DNA of 64,000 nt, from contig CBDCLG010000015.1 of assembly GCA_965218625.1 (NCBI GenBank), positions 462,850 through 526,849 on the forward strand, in the 5' to 3' direction. Below the pieces are notes generated by a model. That model ran no database searches, had not been told where the DNA came from, and was given only the letters and a program-made list of their open reading frames with translations. The position numbers and the translations under genes were made by a program. This stretch comes from Bin5 sp965218625 (GTDB taxonomy: Bacteria > Chloroflexota > Anaerolineae > Caldilineales > Caldilineaceae). Below, piece by piece: positions 1 through 7,908 of the stretch. Position 1 is the stretch's first letter. Every line of letters starts with the position of its first letter.

Positions 1-2
1 CC

Positions 3-845
3 CGCCCCGGCGATACCGTCTTCGTCGAAGAGCCCAGCTACTTCCTCGCCCTGCGCATCCTGCAAGAGGACCACCGGCTGCACGCCGTTCCGATCGCGAC
101 CGATGAGGACGGGCTGGTACCGGCTGCGGTGGAAGAGGCGTTGACCCGCCACCGGCCGGTCTTCCTCTACACCATCCCGACCTACCAGAATCCCACCGGG
201 CGCACCCTCTCACGCGGCCGCCGCCAGGAGCTGTTGGCGCTGGCCGAGGCGCACGACTTTCTCATTGTCGCCGACGAGGTCTACCATCTGCTCCACTTCG
301 GAACGCCGCCGCCGCCGCCCTTTGCCGCGCAGGTAGACAGCGGGCGCGTGCTATCGATCGGTTCATTCTCGAAGATCCTGGCGCCGGGCCTGCGGCTGGG
401 ATGGATGCAGACGACGCCGGAGAGGGCGCAGCGCTTTGCCCTGAGCGGACTGGCGGACAGCGGCGGCGGACTTAACCAGTTCACCTCGAATCTGGTGCGC
501 GTGGCGCTGGAGAGCGGCGGGCAGAGAGAATATCTGGACAGCCTGCGCCGCGCATACCGGGAGCGGGTCGAAGCGCTGGACGCGGCGCTGCGCCGAGAGA
601 TCGGCGCGCGCGCGGCGTGGCGCGTGCCCGGCGGCGGCTTCTTCTTCTGGCTCACCTGCGCCGAGCCGGTCGACACGAGCGCGCTGCTGGAGAGAGCGGC
701 CGGCGCCAAGGTCGGGTTCCTGCCCGGCCGGCGCTGCTCCAGCGTCGGCGGCCAGAGCAGCTGCCTGCGGCTCTGCTTTGCCCACTATGGGATCGCGGAG
801 ATCGAAGAGGGGGTCCGGCGGCTGGGACAGGTATTTGATTTGTAG
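3..845 (+). CDS. PLP-dependent aminotransferase (fold type I), 5' truncated by the window edge
   Basis: The C-terminal about 280 residues of a class I/II aminotransferase are present; the frame is open from base 3, so the gene begins outside the window. Visible family motifs are YQNPTG (substrate/PLP pocket), VADEVY (Asp contacting the PLP pyridine nitrogen) and SFSKILAPGLRLGW, whose Ser-X-X-Lys-type loop holds the PLP Schiff-base lysine. The pattern resembles 2-aminoadipate/aromatic aminotransferases of the LysN/MocR-like group. No N-terminal GntR helix-turn-helix can be checked because that end is missing. Substrate is not assignable. The stop codon overlaps the first unit of a 7-bp tandem array. 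Confidence 0.9.
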   Translation, partial: RPGDTVFVEEPSYFLALRILQEDHRLHAVPIATDEDGLVPAAVEEALTRHRPVFLYTIPTYQNPTGRTLSRGRRQELLALAEAHDFLIVADEVYHLLHFGTPPPPPFAAQVDSGRVLSIGSFSKILAPGLRLGWMQTTPERAQRFALSGLADSGGGLNQFTSNLVRVALESGGQREYLDSLRRAYRERVEALDAALRREIGARAAWRVPGGGFFFWLTCAEPVDTSALLERAAGAKVGFLPGRRCSSVGGQSSCLRLCFAHYGIAEIEEGVRRLGQVFDL

Positions 846-923
846 TGGATAGTGGATAGTGGATAGTGGATAGTGGATAGTGGATAGTGGATAGCGGATA
901 GCGGATAGCGGATAGCGGATAGC
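844..923. repeat. 7-bp tandem array, AGTGGAT x7 then AGCGGAT x4
   Basis: Seven uninterrupted copies of AGTGGAT are followed by four copies of AGCGGAT and a partial unit. The array starts inside the aminotransferase stop codon and ends about 10 bases before the pdxA stop, so it fills a convergent intergenic gap. The clean switch from T to C at the third position suggests expansion of two variants. The period matches the arrays at 50.7 and 59.2 kb. Confidence 0.95.
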
Positions 924-932
924 GACTGGCAA

Positions 933-1943
933 TCAGTGAAAGTCTCGCGCCGCGGCCATCTGCACCGCCACGCGAATGGCGGCCAGCATGCTCTCCTCGC
1001 TGGCGCGGCCGGTGCCCGCGATATCGAAGGCCGTGCCGTGATCGACCGATGTGCGCAGGATCGGCAGGCCGATGCTGACGTTGACGCCGCTATCAAAGGC
1101 GAGCAGCTTCATCGGGATGTGGCCCTGGTCGTGGTACATGGCGACGACGATGTCGAACTCGCCGCGGGTGGCGCGCAGAAAGACGGTGTCGGGCGGCTGC
1201 GGATCGGAGACCGTCCAGCCGCGCGCCCGCGCAGCTTCGATGGCGGGCCGGACCTGCGTCTCTTCCTGCGCGCCGAAAAGCCCGTTTTCGCTTGCGTGGG
1301 GGTTGAGCCCGGCGACCGCGATGCGCGGCGAGCCGATGCCGAGCGACTGGCATGAATTGTGCGCCAGCTCGATCACCTCGAGCACGCGCGGCGGCGTGAC
1401 GCGGCGGATCGCCTCCTCCAGCGAGACGTGCGTACTCACATGCACGACGCGCAGATTCGGCCCCACCAGCAACATTGAGACGCGCTCGGCGTCGGTTCGT
1501 TCGGCCAGAAGCTCGGTGTGGCCGGGATAGAGGAAGCCGGCGCGGTGCATCGCCTCCTTGTTCAGCGGCGCGGTCACGACGGCGTCCGCCTGGCCCGCCA
1601 GCGCCATGTCACAGGCGCGCTGCACATATTCGACCGCGGCCCGGCCTGCGCCGGCGCTGACCTGACCGACGGGCGCCTGCGCCAGCGCGACGTTCGCCAG
1701 GTCCAGCAGCGGAACGGTGTCCGCCTGGTAGCGGCCCTCTCCGCCAGGAGCAACGATGACCTCATAGCGGGGCTTGATTCCGAGCCATTCAGCGGCCCTG
1801 GTCAGGACCTGCCGGTCGCCAATGACAAGCGGACGGCAACTGTCAAAGACCTCTCTGTGCTGCAAGGCCTTCAGAATGACCTCAGGCCCGATCCCGGCCG
1901 GGTCACCCAGCGTAATCGCCATGAGCGGACGGCTGTCAGCCAC
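933..1943 (-). CDS. pdxA: 4-hydroxythreonine-4-phosphate dehydrogenase PdxA
   Basis: PdxA oxidises 4-phosphohydroxy-L-threonine with NAD, a step of the DXP-dependent pyridoxal phosphate pathway. The N-terminal ITLGDPAGIGPE, the YPGHTELLA segment, the metal-site MYHDQGHIP and the C-terminal DHGTAFDIAGTGRA are family signatures. From the GTG at 1943 the protein is 336 aa, the usual size. That GTG is preceded by AAAGGGG about 8 bases upstream; an ATG at 1922 is the alternative. Farther-upstream in-frame codons give a low-complexity, non-homologous extension. It converges on the aminotransferase gene and diverges from the oxidoreductase gene at 2142. Confidence 0.93.
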   Translation of the reverse strand: MADSRPLMAITLGDPAGIGPEVILKALQHREVFDSCRPLVIGDRQVLTRAAEWLGIKPRYEVIVAPGGEGRYQADTVPLLDLANVALAQAPVGQVSAGAGRAAVEYVQRACDMALAGQADAVVTAPLNKEAMHRAGFLYPGHTELLAERTDAERVSMLLVGPNLRVVHVSTHVSLEEAIRRVTPPRVLEVIELAHNSCQSLGIGSPRIAVAGLNPHASENGLFGAQEETQVRPAIEAARARGWTVSDPQPPDTVFLRATRGEFDIVVAMYHDQGHIPMKLLAFDSGVNVSIGLPILRTSVDHGTAFDIAGTGRASEESMLAAIRVAVQMAAARDFH

Positions 1944-2141
1944 TGATTTAACCCCTTTCACGCCTGTGCCGGTCGCCACTGCCAGCGCGCTGCATGGGCT
2001 CCGCGCTGCTGGGCTGATGCTATCATGCGCGCCCGCGCCCGCCAAACGCCCAGAAGAAGCACGTTAGCCGATCGGCAACGGATCCGTTACACTGTTTGAC
2101 GCCTTAGTCCTTTCCCCCAATTACAACTGGAGAACTTGCAA

Positions 2142-3161
2142 ATGACAACTATCGCACTTGTCGGCTGCGCCCACATCCACACGCCCGGATTTGTCAGGCG
2201 GCTGCAGGCTCGCCACGATGTCAAAACGGTCGCGGTCTGGGACCATGATCCAGCCCGCGCCGAGGGCTGCGCGGCGCAGCTCGGCGCGCCCGTCGCAGCC
2301 GGCCTCGATTCGATCTGGGACGACAGTTCGATCGAGGGCGTGATCGTCTGCTCGGAGACCGACCGACACGAGGCGATGGTGATCGCCGGGGCCGCGGCGG
2401 GCAAGCATCTGTTCGTGGAGAAGCCGCTGGGCATGGGCGCCGGGGACGCATACCGCATGGCCGACGCGATCGAGCAGGCGGGCGTCCTGTTCCAGACCGG
2501 CTACTTCCAGCGCGGCATCCCGGCGCATCAATGCCTGAGGGAACTGGTCGCCAAGGGGGTCTTCGGGCAGATCACGCGCGCCCGCTTTATCAGCTGTCAC
2601 AGCGGCGCGCTGCGCGACATCTTCACGCCCCAATGGCTGTGGATGACCGATCTGAAGCAGGCCGGCGTCGGCGCCTTTGGCGACCTCGGCACGCACGCCC
2701 TCGACCTGATGCTGTGGATGCTGGGCGACGTCGAGCGGGCAACCGCGACGCTGCAGGTGGCGCTGGGCAAGTACGGACCCGAATGCGACGAGACCGGCGA
2801 GGCCCTGTTCCGTTTCAACAGCGGCGCGATCGGCACGCTGGCCGCGGCCTGGGTCGACGTCGCCGAACCGGTCACCGCCGAGATCAGCGGCACCGAGGGC
2901 CACGCCTACATCCGCGACCGTAACGACCTCTACATCACCAACGCCAATCTCGACGGCGCCGACGGGCAATCGCCGTGGACCGATCTGCCCGCTGCCTGGC
3001 CGCACGCCTTCGACCTCTTCCTCGACGCCCTGGCAGCGGAGGACCCGTCCGCCAGGGCGGCCGTCCCGCTGGTGGGCGCGCGCGAAGCCGCCTACCGCAG
3101 CGCGGTGATGGAGGCGATGTACCGGGCGGCCGCCGACAGTCGTTGGGTGTCGGTCGTCTGA
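2142..3161 (+). CDS. Gfo/Idh/MocA family NAD(P)-dependent oxidoreductase
   Basis: A 339-aa protein with the two-domain Gfo/Idh/MocA architecture. The N-terminal Rossmann strand TTIALVGCAHIHTPGF replaces the usual GxGxxG with GCAHIH, an atypical but recurring variant. EKPLGM is the conserved Glu-Lys-Pro motif at the cofactor/substrate interface, and GDLGTHALDLMLWML is the C-terminal-domain helix with the catalytic-region His. The ATG at 2142 has GGAGA 8 bases upstream, so it is preferred to the TTG six bases earlier. Such enzymes act on sugars, inositols or their derivatives; the substrate cannot be told here. Confidence 0.9.
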   Translation: MTTIALVGCAHIHTPGFVRRLQARHDVKTVAVWDHDPARAEGCAAQLGAPVAAGLDSIWDDSSIEGVIVCSETDRHEAMVIAGAAAGKHLFVEKPLGMGAGDAYRMADAIEQAGVLFQTGYFQRGIPAHQCLRELVAKGVFGQITRARFISCHSGALRDIFTPQWLWMTDLKQAGVGAFGDLGTHALDLMLWMLGDVERATATLQVALGKYGPECDETGEALFRFNSGAIGTLAAAWVDVAEPVTAEISGTEGHAYIRDRNDLYITNANLDGADGQSPWTDLPAAWPHAFDLFLDALAAEDPSARAAVPLVGAREAAYRSAVMEAMYRAAADSRWVSVV

Positions 3162-3226
3162 ACGGTTCAAACCTTTAGAAGGAATCGGATGCCGCTAACG
3201 ACCGTATTGCCAAGGGGGACATTCCG

Positions 3227-3952
3227 ATGATGCTCAGAAGATGGCAGCGTGTGAGTTGCACGGCGAAATCAACTGCCCGAACGCGGCGGTCCCTTTGGGT
3301 CGCCGCGCTCTGTCTCCTCGCCTGCTTTGCGATGTCCGCCGTCGTCAACGCGTCGGTTGAGGATGACGCGGACATTTCGAGTCATGGGGCGATGTCTATC
3401 CCACCGCCGCCGCCGCCGGTGTACGAGACGACCGAGCTGCTCTGGAGCTACCAGACGGGAGCCAGCGTGGAATCGACGCCCGCCGTGGCCGGTGGCATCG
3501 TCTACGCCGGCTCACGCGATGCCAGCCTGTACGCGTTCGATGCCGCCAGCGGCGAGCTTGTGTGGCGCTATGAGACCGGCAACGTCATTAAGTCTTCGCC
3601 GACGGTGGCCGGTGGAATCGTCTATGTCGGCTCGGACGACAGGCATCTGCACGCGGTCGACGCGGCCAGCGGAGAACCGCTGTGGACGTTCCAAACGGGC
3701 TACCATGCAAAGGGCTTCGCGCCGGTGGTGGAAGGGGGCCGCGTCTACTTTACCTCGTCGGCCACGGTGTACGCGCTCGATGCCGTCAGCGGAGAGCTGC
3801 TCTGGCAGGCCAAGCCAGGGACGAAAGCCAACTCCTCGCCGGCGGCCGAGGATGGCATCGTCTTTGTCGGAGGGGGCGAAAACGACGTTTACGCGCTCGA
3901 CGGCGCCAGTGGAGAGGAGCTCTGGCGCTTTACCACGAACGGGACGAATTGA
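3227..3952 (+). CDS. Propeller locus A, N-terminal fragment: signal peptide and first blades of a PQQ-like beta-propeller protein
   Basis: The 241-aa frame starts at ATG 3227 (AAGGGGG upstream). It has a basic N-terminus, a hydrophobic segment (LWVAALCLLACFAMSAVVNAS) consistent with Sec export, a short poly-Pro linker, then about 40-residue blades of the form SSPTVAGGIVYVGS followed by YALDAASGELLWR. The frame is broken near 3950 by an indel; blades resume in another frame with IETTPAVAEGVVYV. It is therefore the 5' piece of a once about 1,460-residue protein continuing to 7608. Neighbouring paralogues share the blade pattern. A ligand or role is unknown; PQQ-like propellers are not by themselves evidence of PQQ binding. 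Confidence 0.8.
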   Translation: MMLRRWQRVSCTAKSTARTRRSLWVAALCLLACFAMSAVVNASVEDDADISSHGAMSIPPPPPPVYETTELLWSYQTGASVESTPAVAGGIVYAGSRDASLYAFDAASGELVWRYETGNVIKSSPTVAGGIVYVGSDDRHLHAVDAASGEPLWTFQTGYHAKGFAPVVEGGRVYFTSSATVYALDAVSGELLWQAKPGTKANSSPAAEDGIVFVGGGENDVYALDGASGEELWRFTTNGTN

Positions 3953-4780
3953 GACCACCCCGGCTGTGGCCGAAGGTGTGGTCTATGTCAACACCTACTC
4001 CTACAGCTATGACGGCGATGGCCGCCTCTATGCGCTCGATGCCGCCAGTGGGGAGCAGCTGTGGAGCAGCGGCGTCAGCGGCATGGATTGGGCTCCGGCG
4101 GTAGTCAGACGGAGTGGTCTACGTCTCGGGCTATTACCGGGGTGTATCGCTTTCGACGCGGCCAGCGGCGAGCCGCTGCCGAACTTTCCCGTCCGGCCCG
4201 GGAGATGAATCTGCCTTGACGGTAGCGGACGGCGTCGTCTACGCCGGGGAGCTCTACGCGTTGGACGGCGCCAGCGGCGAAGTTCTTGTGGGAATACAGC
4301 TTTGTGGAAGATTACGAGCGGCCCTCTTTCGCAATGCCGCCGGCGGTGGCCGACGGGGTTGTCTACGCCGGCGCAAGCGACGGCAAGGTCTATGCCCTGG
4401 CGGCCGCGGAGAGCCCATCACAGGAGGCGCGGCCGGCTGAAGCGGATGGACAGAAAGCGTACGCAGCGGCCGCTCCGCTCTGGCGATTCAGGACCGGCGA
4501 CAGTGTCGACTCTTCAGCCGACTGTGATTGACGGCGTCGTCTATATCGGCTCAGGCGACTCCTACTTCTACGCGCTGAATGAGGCCGACGGCGAGATGTT
4601 GTGGCGCTTCAAGACGGGCGCGCGCGTGAGCTACGACCGCCGAAGTGGTTGACGGCGTGGTCTACTTCGGTTCCGCCGACGGCTCACCTGTACGCGCTCG
4701 ACGCAGCCAGCGGCGAACATGCTTGTGGCGCAAGCCTGACCGGCTTGGAAGTATACTCCTCGCCGGCGGTGTGACAAGGG
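3953..4780 (+). pseudogene. Propeller locus A, frameshift-dense middle segment
   Basis: Recognisable blades run through this segment but hop between all three frames about ten times in 830 bp. Switches are visible near 3950, 4105, 4135, 4205, 4285, 4515, 4635, 4685, 4725, 4755 and 4775. Most are explained by one extra base within an otherwise intact blade, for example DGVVYIGS restarting in a new frame just after a broken SSP motif. The segment also holds an inter-module linker (SQEARPAEADGQKAY, near 4410-4470). No single frame can be translated. After 4780 the frame stays open for 2.8 kb. Either local sequence error or real decay would explain it. Confidence 0.8.
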
Positions 4781-7608
4781 GGTCGGTCTACTTCGGCTCC
4801 GCCGATGGGTACGTGTACGCGCTGGATACTGCCGATGGGAAGGAGCGCTGGCGTTTCTTGACCGGCGGACCGGTGCTGTCATCGCCGAGCGTCGTGGAGG
4901 GAGTGGTCTATGTCGGCTCTGGGGCATCCAATCCCGCGATGGGACATATCGAAGACGGCTACATCTACGCGCTGGACGCGGCCACAGGCCAACAGCTGTG
5001 GGAATATGACGCGGATGGACGCGTCTACTCGTCTCCGGCGGTGGCCGGCGGCGTCGTCTACATCGGCTCGCATGACCGCCACCTCTACGCCCTGGACGCG
5101 GCCAGCGGGGAGGTGATGTGGCGTTACGACACCCACGCCTGGGTCTTCTCCTCCCCGGCGGTGGTCGACGGGATCGTCTATGTCGGATCGAATGACGGCC
5201 GCATCCACGCGCTGGACGCGGACACGGGAGAGGGGCTGTGGCGCCACCAGACCTACGGCGCGGTCGACTCTTCACCCGCGGTCGTCGACAGCGTGCTTTA
5301 TGCCGGCTCGTTTGACGGCGCCCTTTACGCGCTTGACGCGGCGACGGGCGCCGTTCAGTGGCGCTACCGCACAAACGGCGTCGTCTTCTCCTCACCGGCG
5401 GTCGTGGATGGCAAGGTGTTCTTCGGTTCCGATGATGGCCACGTTTATGCCCTGGACGGAAACAGCCGCGTGCCCGCGCAGCCGGCTTCGCAACCCCAGG
5501 CCGTACGCCCGCCGCCAGACGAGAGCGCCGCGCAGGATGCGACCGATTTCATCTGGCGGACCCGGATAGAATATCCCGGCACGCCCTCAGTGGCGGACGG
5601 CGCCATCTACGTTGGCTCTGATGACGGTTATCTCTACCTCCTGGATGCCGCCAGCGGCGACGTGCGGCAGAGACGCAAGGTCGGCTACCTCTCTGGCTCT
5701 GCGCCCGTCGTCGTCGGGGACGTAGTTTACGCGGCGACGACCGACGGCATTCTGCGCGCGCTGGATGGCGCCAGCCTGGAGCAGCAGTGGCGGTTCAGCA
5801 CGGGCGACGACAACGCATCCGCGCCTGCAGTCGCGGACGGCTCAGTCTACGCCGGTTCAAAAGACGGCCACGTCTACGGTATCGACGCCGCCAGCGGTGA
5901 GCTGCTGTGGCGTTTCCGCCCCGACACGGCTGCACGCACGGGACCGGCAGCCGCCGGGGGCCTTGTCTTTGTCGGATCCGGGGACGGCAACGTGTACGGG
6001 CTGGACGGCGCCACCGGCGAGGAGCGCTGGCGTTTCAAGACAGGTGCGGCCGTGGTGGCTGCGCCCACCGCGGCAGGGGACCTGGTCTACGTCGCTTCCG
6101 ACGATGACTGGGTCTACGCCTTGGAAGTTGCCAGCGGAAGGGTGCGTTGGAAACAGTGGCTGGGCGACGGCATAAGGTCCTCTCCCGTCTTCGCGGAAGG
6201 GCTGGTCTATCTCAGCTCGTTAGAAGACCAACTCTTCGTATTGGATGCCTACACCGGCGAAGAGCGCTGGCGCTCTCTGGTTGGAAATCCTTTGCCCGCG
6301 CCCGCTGCCGTGGCCAACGGTGTTGTCTACTTCGGAACCTATTCGCCCGATTCCAGCAATAACTACTATTTCGCCTTGGATGCCGTCAGCGGCGAAAAGA
6401 TCCGGACATACGAGTCGGCCGCTTCCGATGCTTACAGTCCCGCCGTTGACGACGACGTTGTCCATTTCGGTTCCGACGACGGTTTCCTCTATGCGTTCCC
6501 GGCCGCGCATCTTTCTCCTTTTGAGATGGAGGCTTCAGAACCTGCGCCGGAAATCGAAGCGGACGCAGCTGCGCCCGAACTGCTGTGGCGCTTTAACGCA
6601 AAAGCCCCGGTCATAACGCCTGCGGTAGTTGCTGACGGCGTAGTCTATTTCGGGGCCGGGCACAAAGTAACCGAGAACAGTCCAATCCCCGGGGGCCTGT
6701 ACGCGCTTGACGCGGCCAGTGGAAAACGGCTCTGGCAACATGGTCGGTCGCCGGCCATCTATTCTGGGCCGGCGGTTGCCGAGGGCATGGTGGTTTACAA
6801 CTCGATGGGGGGCCTCCTGATTGCGTTGGATACTGCGACCGCCGAGCCGCTCTGGGAAAGTAAGATTGCATTGGACCGCACCACGCTCGGCTCTCCCTTC
6901 ATACCTGTTCTGGAAAACGGGGTGGTCTTCTTCCTTTCATTATATGGCCGCCTCGACGCCTTGGATGTGGCGACCGGGAAGCGTCTTTGGAGCTTCGACG
7001 GCGGTCCTTCCGTTCACTTCTCCTCGCCCGTGCTCGAACAGGGAAAAGTTTATGTCGATACACCGAACGGCTTCGTTTACGCGCTCGATGCCGCCAGCGG
7101 CGAGGTCGTCCAGAAGTACGCCACCAGCGGAATACGGGTTGCCGACCTCGCCGTGTCTGACGGCATCCTATACGTGGTCTCTCTCGGTCAAAACCTGCAC
7201 GCCCTGGATGTGGAGAGCGCGGAACTCCTCTGGAGCAGAGCTATAGGCGGAGGCAGGTTCTTCTCACTGGCGGTGGCAGAAGGAGTCGCCTACGCCATCT
7301 CCTCTGACAACCACATTTACGCGCTCGATACGGCCGGCGGTGACCAGCTCTGGCGATATCCCGTAGAAGCAGAACTTTTCTCCCGGCCTGAGGTGGCGGC
7401 AGGGGTCGTCTACGTAGACTCCCGCGAAGGCAACCTTTACGCGCTGGATGCCGCCAGCGGCGAGCTTCTCTGGCGATACGAAACAGGCCTGAGCGATTTT
7501 TCCACGCCAACCGTGGCCGGCGGTGTGATATATATTGGCACGATGGAAGGCCATCTCTACGCGCTCAAAGCGCCGCAGCCGGATCCGTCGCACCCGGCCG
7601 GCCAGTAG
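4645..7608 (+). CDS. Propeller locus A, C-terminal part: PQQ-like beta-propeller repeat protein
   Basis: The frame is open for 987 codons, but its first codon is a GTG with no ribosome site inside a blade, and the first about 45 residues still contain frameshift scars. It is better read as the 3' part of locus A. Blades of about 40 residues (SSPAVVDGVVYVGS, then HLYALDAASGELLWRY) are grouped into modules separated by Pro/Ala/Glu-rich linkers near 5465-5560 and 6500-6585. This gives three modules here plus the broken one upstream. Module 3 (5560-6495) has the signature DDDWVYAL and RWKQWLGDGI, also found in the paralogue at 14555. The C-terminus has no membrane anchor. Confidence 0.82.
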   Translation: MVDGVVYFGSADGSPVRARRSQRRTCLWRKPDRLGSILLAGGVTRGSVYFGSADGYVYALDTADGKERWRFLTGGPVLSSPSVVEGVVYVGSGASNPAMGHIEDGYIYALDAATGQQLWEYDADGRVYSSPAVAGGVVYIGSHDRHLYALDAASGEVMWRYDTHAWVFSSPAVVDGIVYVGSNDGRIHALDADTGEGLWRHQTYGAVDSSPAVVDSVLYAGSFDGALYALDAATGAVQWRYRTNGVVFSSPAVVDGKVFFGSDDGHVYALDGNSRVPAQPASQPQAVRPPPDESAAQDATDFIWRTRIEYPGTPSVADGAIYVGSDDGYLYLLDAASGDVRQRRKVGYLSGSAPVVVGDVVYAATTDGILRALDGASLEQQWRFSTGDDNASAPAVADGSVYAGSKDGHVYGIDAASGELLWRFRPDTAARTGPAAAGGLVFVGSGDGNVYGLDGATGEERWRFKTGAAVVAAPTAAGDLVYVASDDDWVYALEVASGRVRWKQWLGDGIRSSPVFAEGLVYLSSLEDQLFVLDAYTGEERWRSLVGNPLPAPAAVANGVVYFGTYSPDSSNNYYFALDAVSGEKIRTYESAASDAYSPAVDDDVVHFGSDDGFLYAFPAAHLSPFEMEASEPAPEIEADAAAPELLWRFNAKAPVITPAVVADGVVYFGAGHKVTENSPIPGGLYALDAASGKRLWQHGRSPAIYSGPAVAEGMVVYNSMGGLLIALDTATAEPLWESKIALDRTTLGSPFIPVLENGVVFFLSLYGRLDALDVATGKRLWSFDGGPSVHFSSPVLEQGKVYVDTPNGFVYALDAASGEVVQKYATSGIRVADLAVSDGILYVVSLGQNLHALDVESAELLWSRAIGGGRFFSLAVAEGVAYAISSDNHIYALDTAGGDQLWRYPVEAELFSRPEVAAGVVYVDSREGNLYALDAASGELLWRYETGLSDFSTPTVAGGVIYIGTMEGHLYALKAPQPDPSHPAGQ

Positions 7609-7665
7609 CCTGTCCAAAAGTGTGAATGCATTGCCTTACCCACATGCCACTCGGGGGACGATGCC

Positions 7666-7875
7666 ATGTCCCATAAGACGGCAAGAGGACTGAAGAAGAA
7701 GAAGGCGCCGCGCCGGCGCGTCCGCCGCTCAAGTGAGACGTTCGCTCATGCGGCACGCAGGCCTGCAACGGGCGGACTTGCGCTCGCACTCGCCATACTT
7801 CTCATTCTGGCCGGCTGCAGGGCGATACTGCCGGCACGTGGAAGCCGCTCCAGTTGCCCGGCAAGCGCGGCCTGA
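7666..7875 (+). CDS. Orphan lipoprotein leader (69 aa), possible remnant of a propeller gene
   Basis: This short frame encodes a very basic N-terminus (GLKKKKAPRRRVRR), a hydrophobic helix and the lipobox LAGC, then only about 19 further residues. The segment LAGCRAI closely resembles LAGCRPIPDP of the propeller lipoproteins at 20414 and 21929, but no propeller follows in this frame; the next gene at 7909 has its own signal peptide. It may be the stranded 5' end of a lost or recombined propeller lipoprotein gene, or a genuine small lipoprotein. Translation is uncertain. Confidence 0.45.
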   Translation: MSHKTARGLKKKKAPRRRVRRSSETFAHAARRPATGGLALALAILLILAGCRAILPARGSRSSCPASAA

Positions 7876-7908
7876 TTCCCAACAAAGGTCGTACTGGAGG
7901 TTGCCCCG

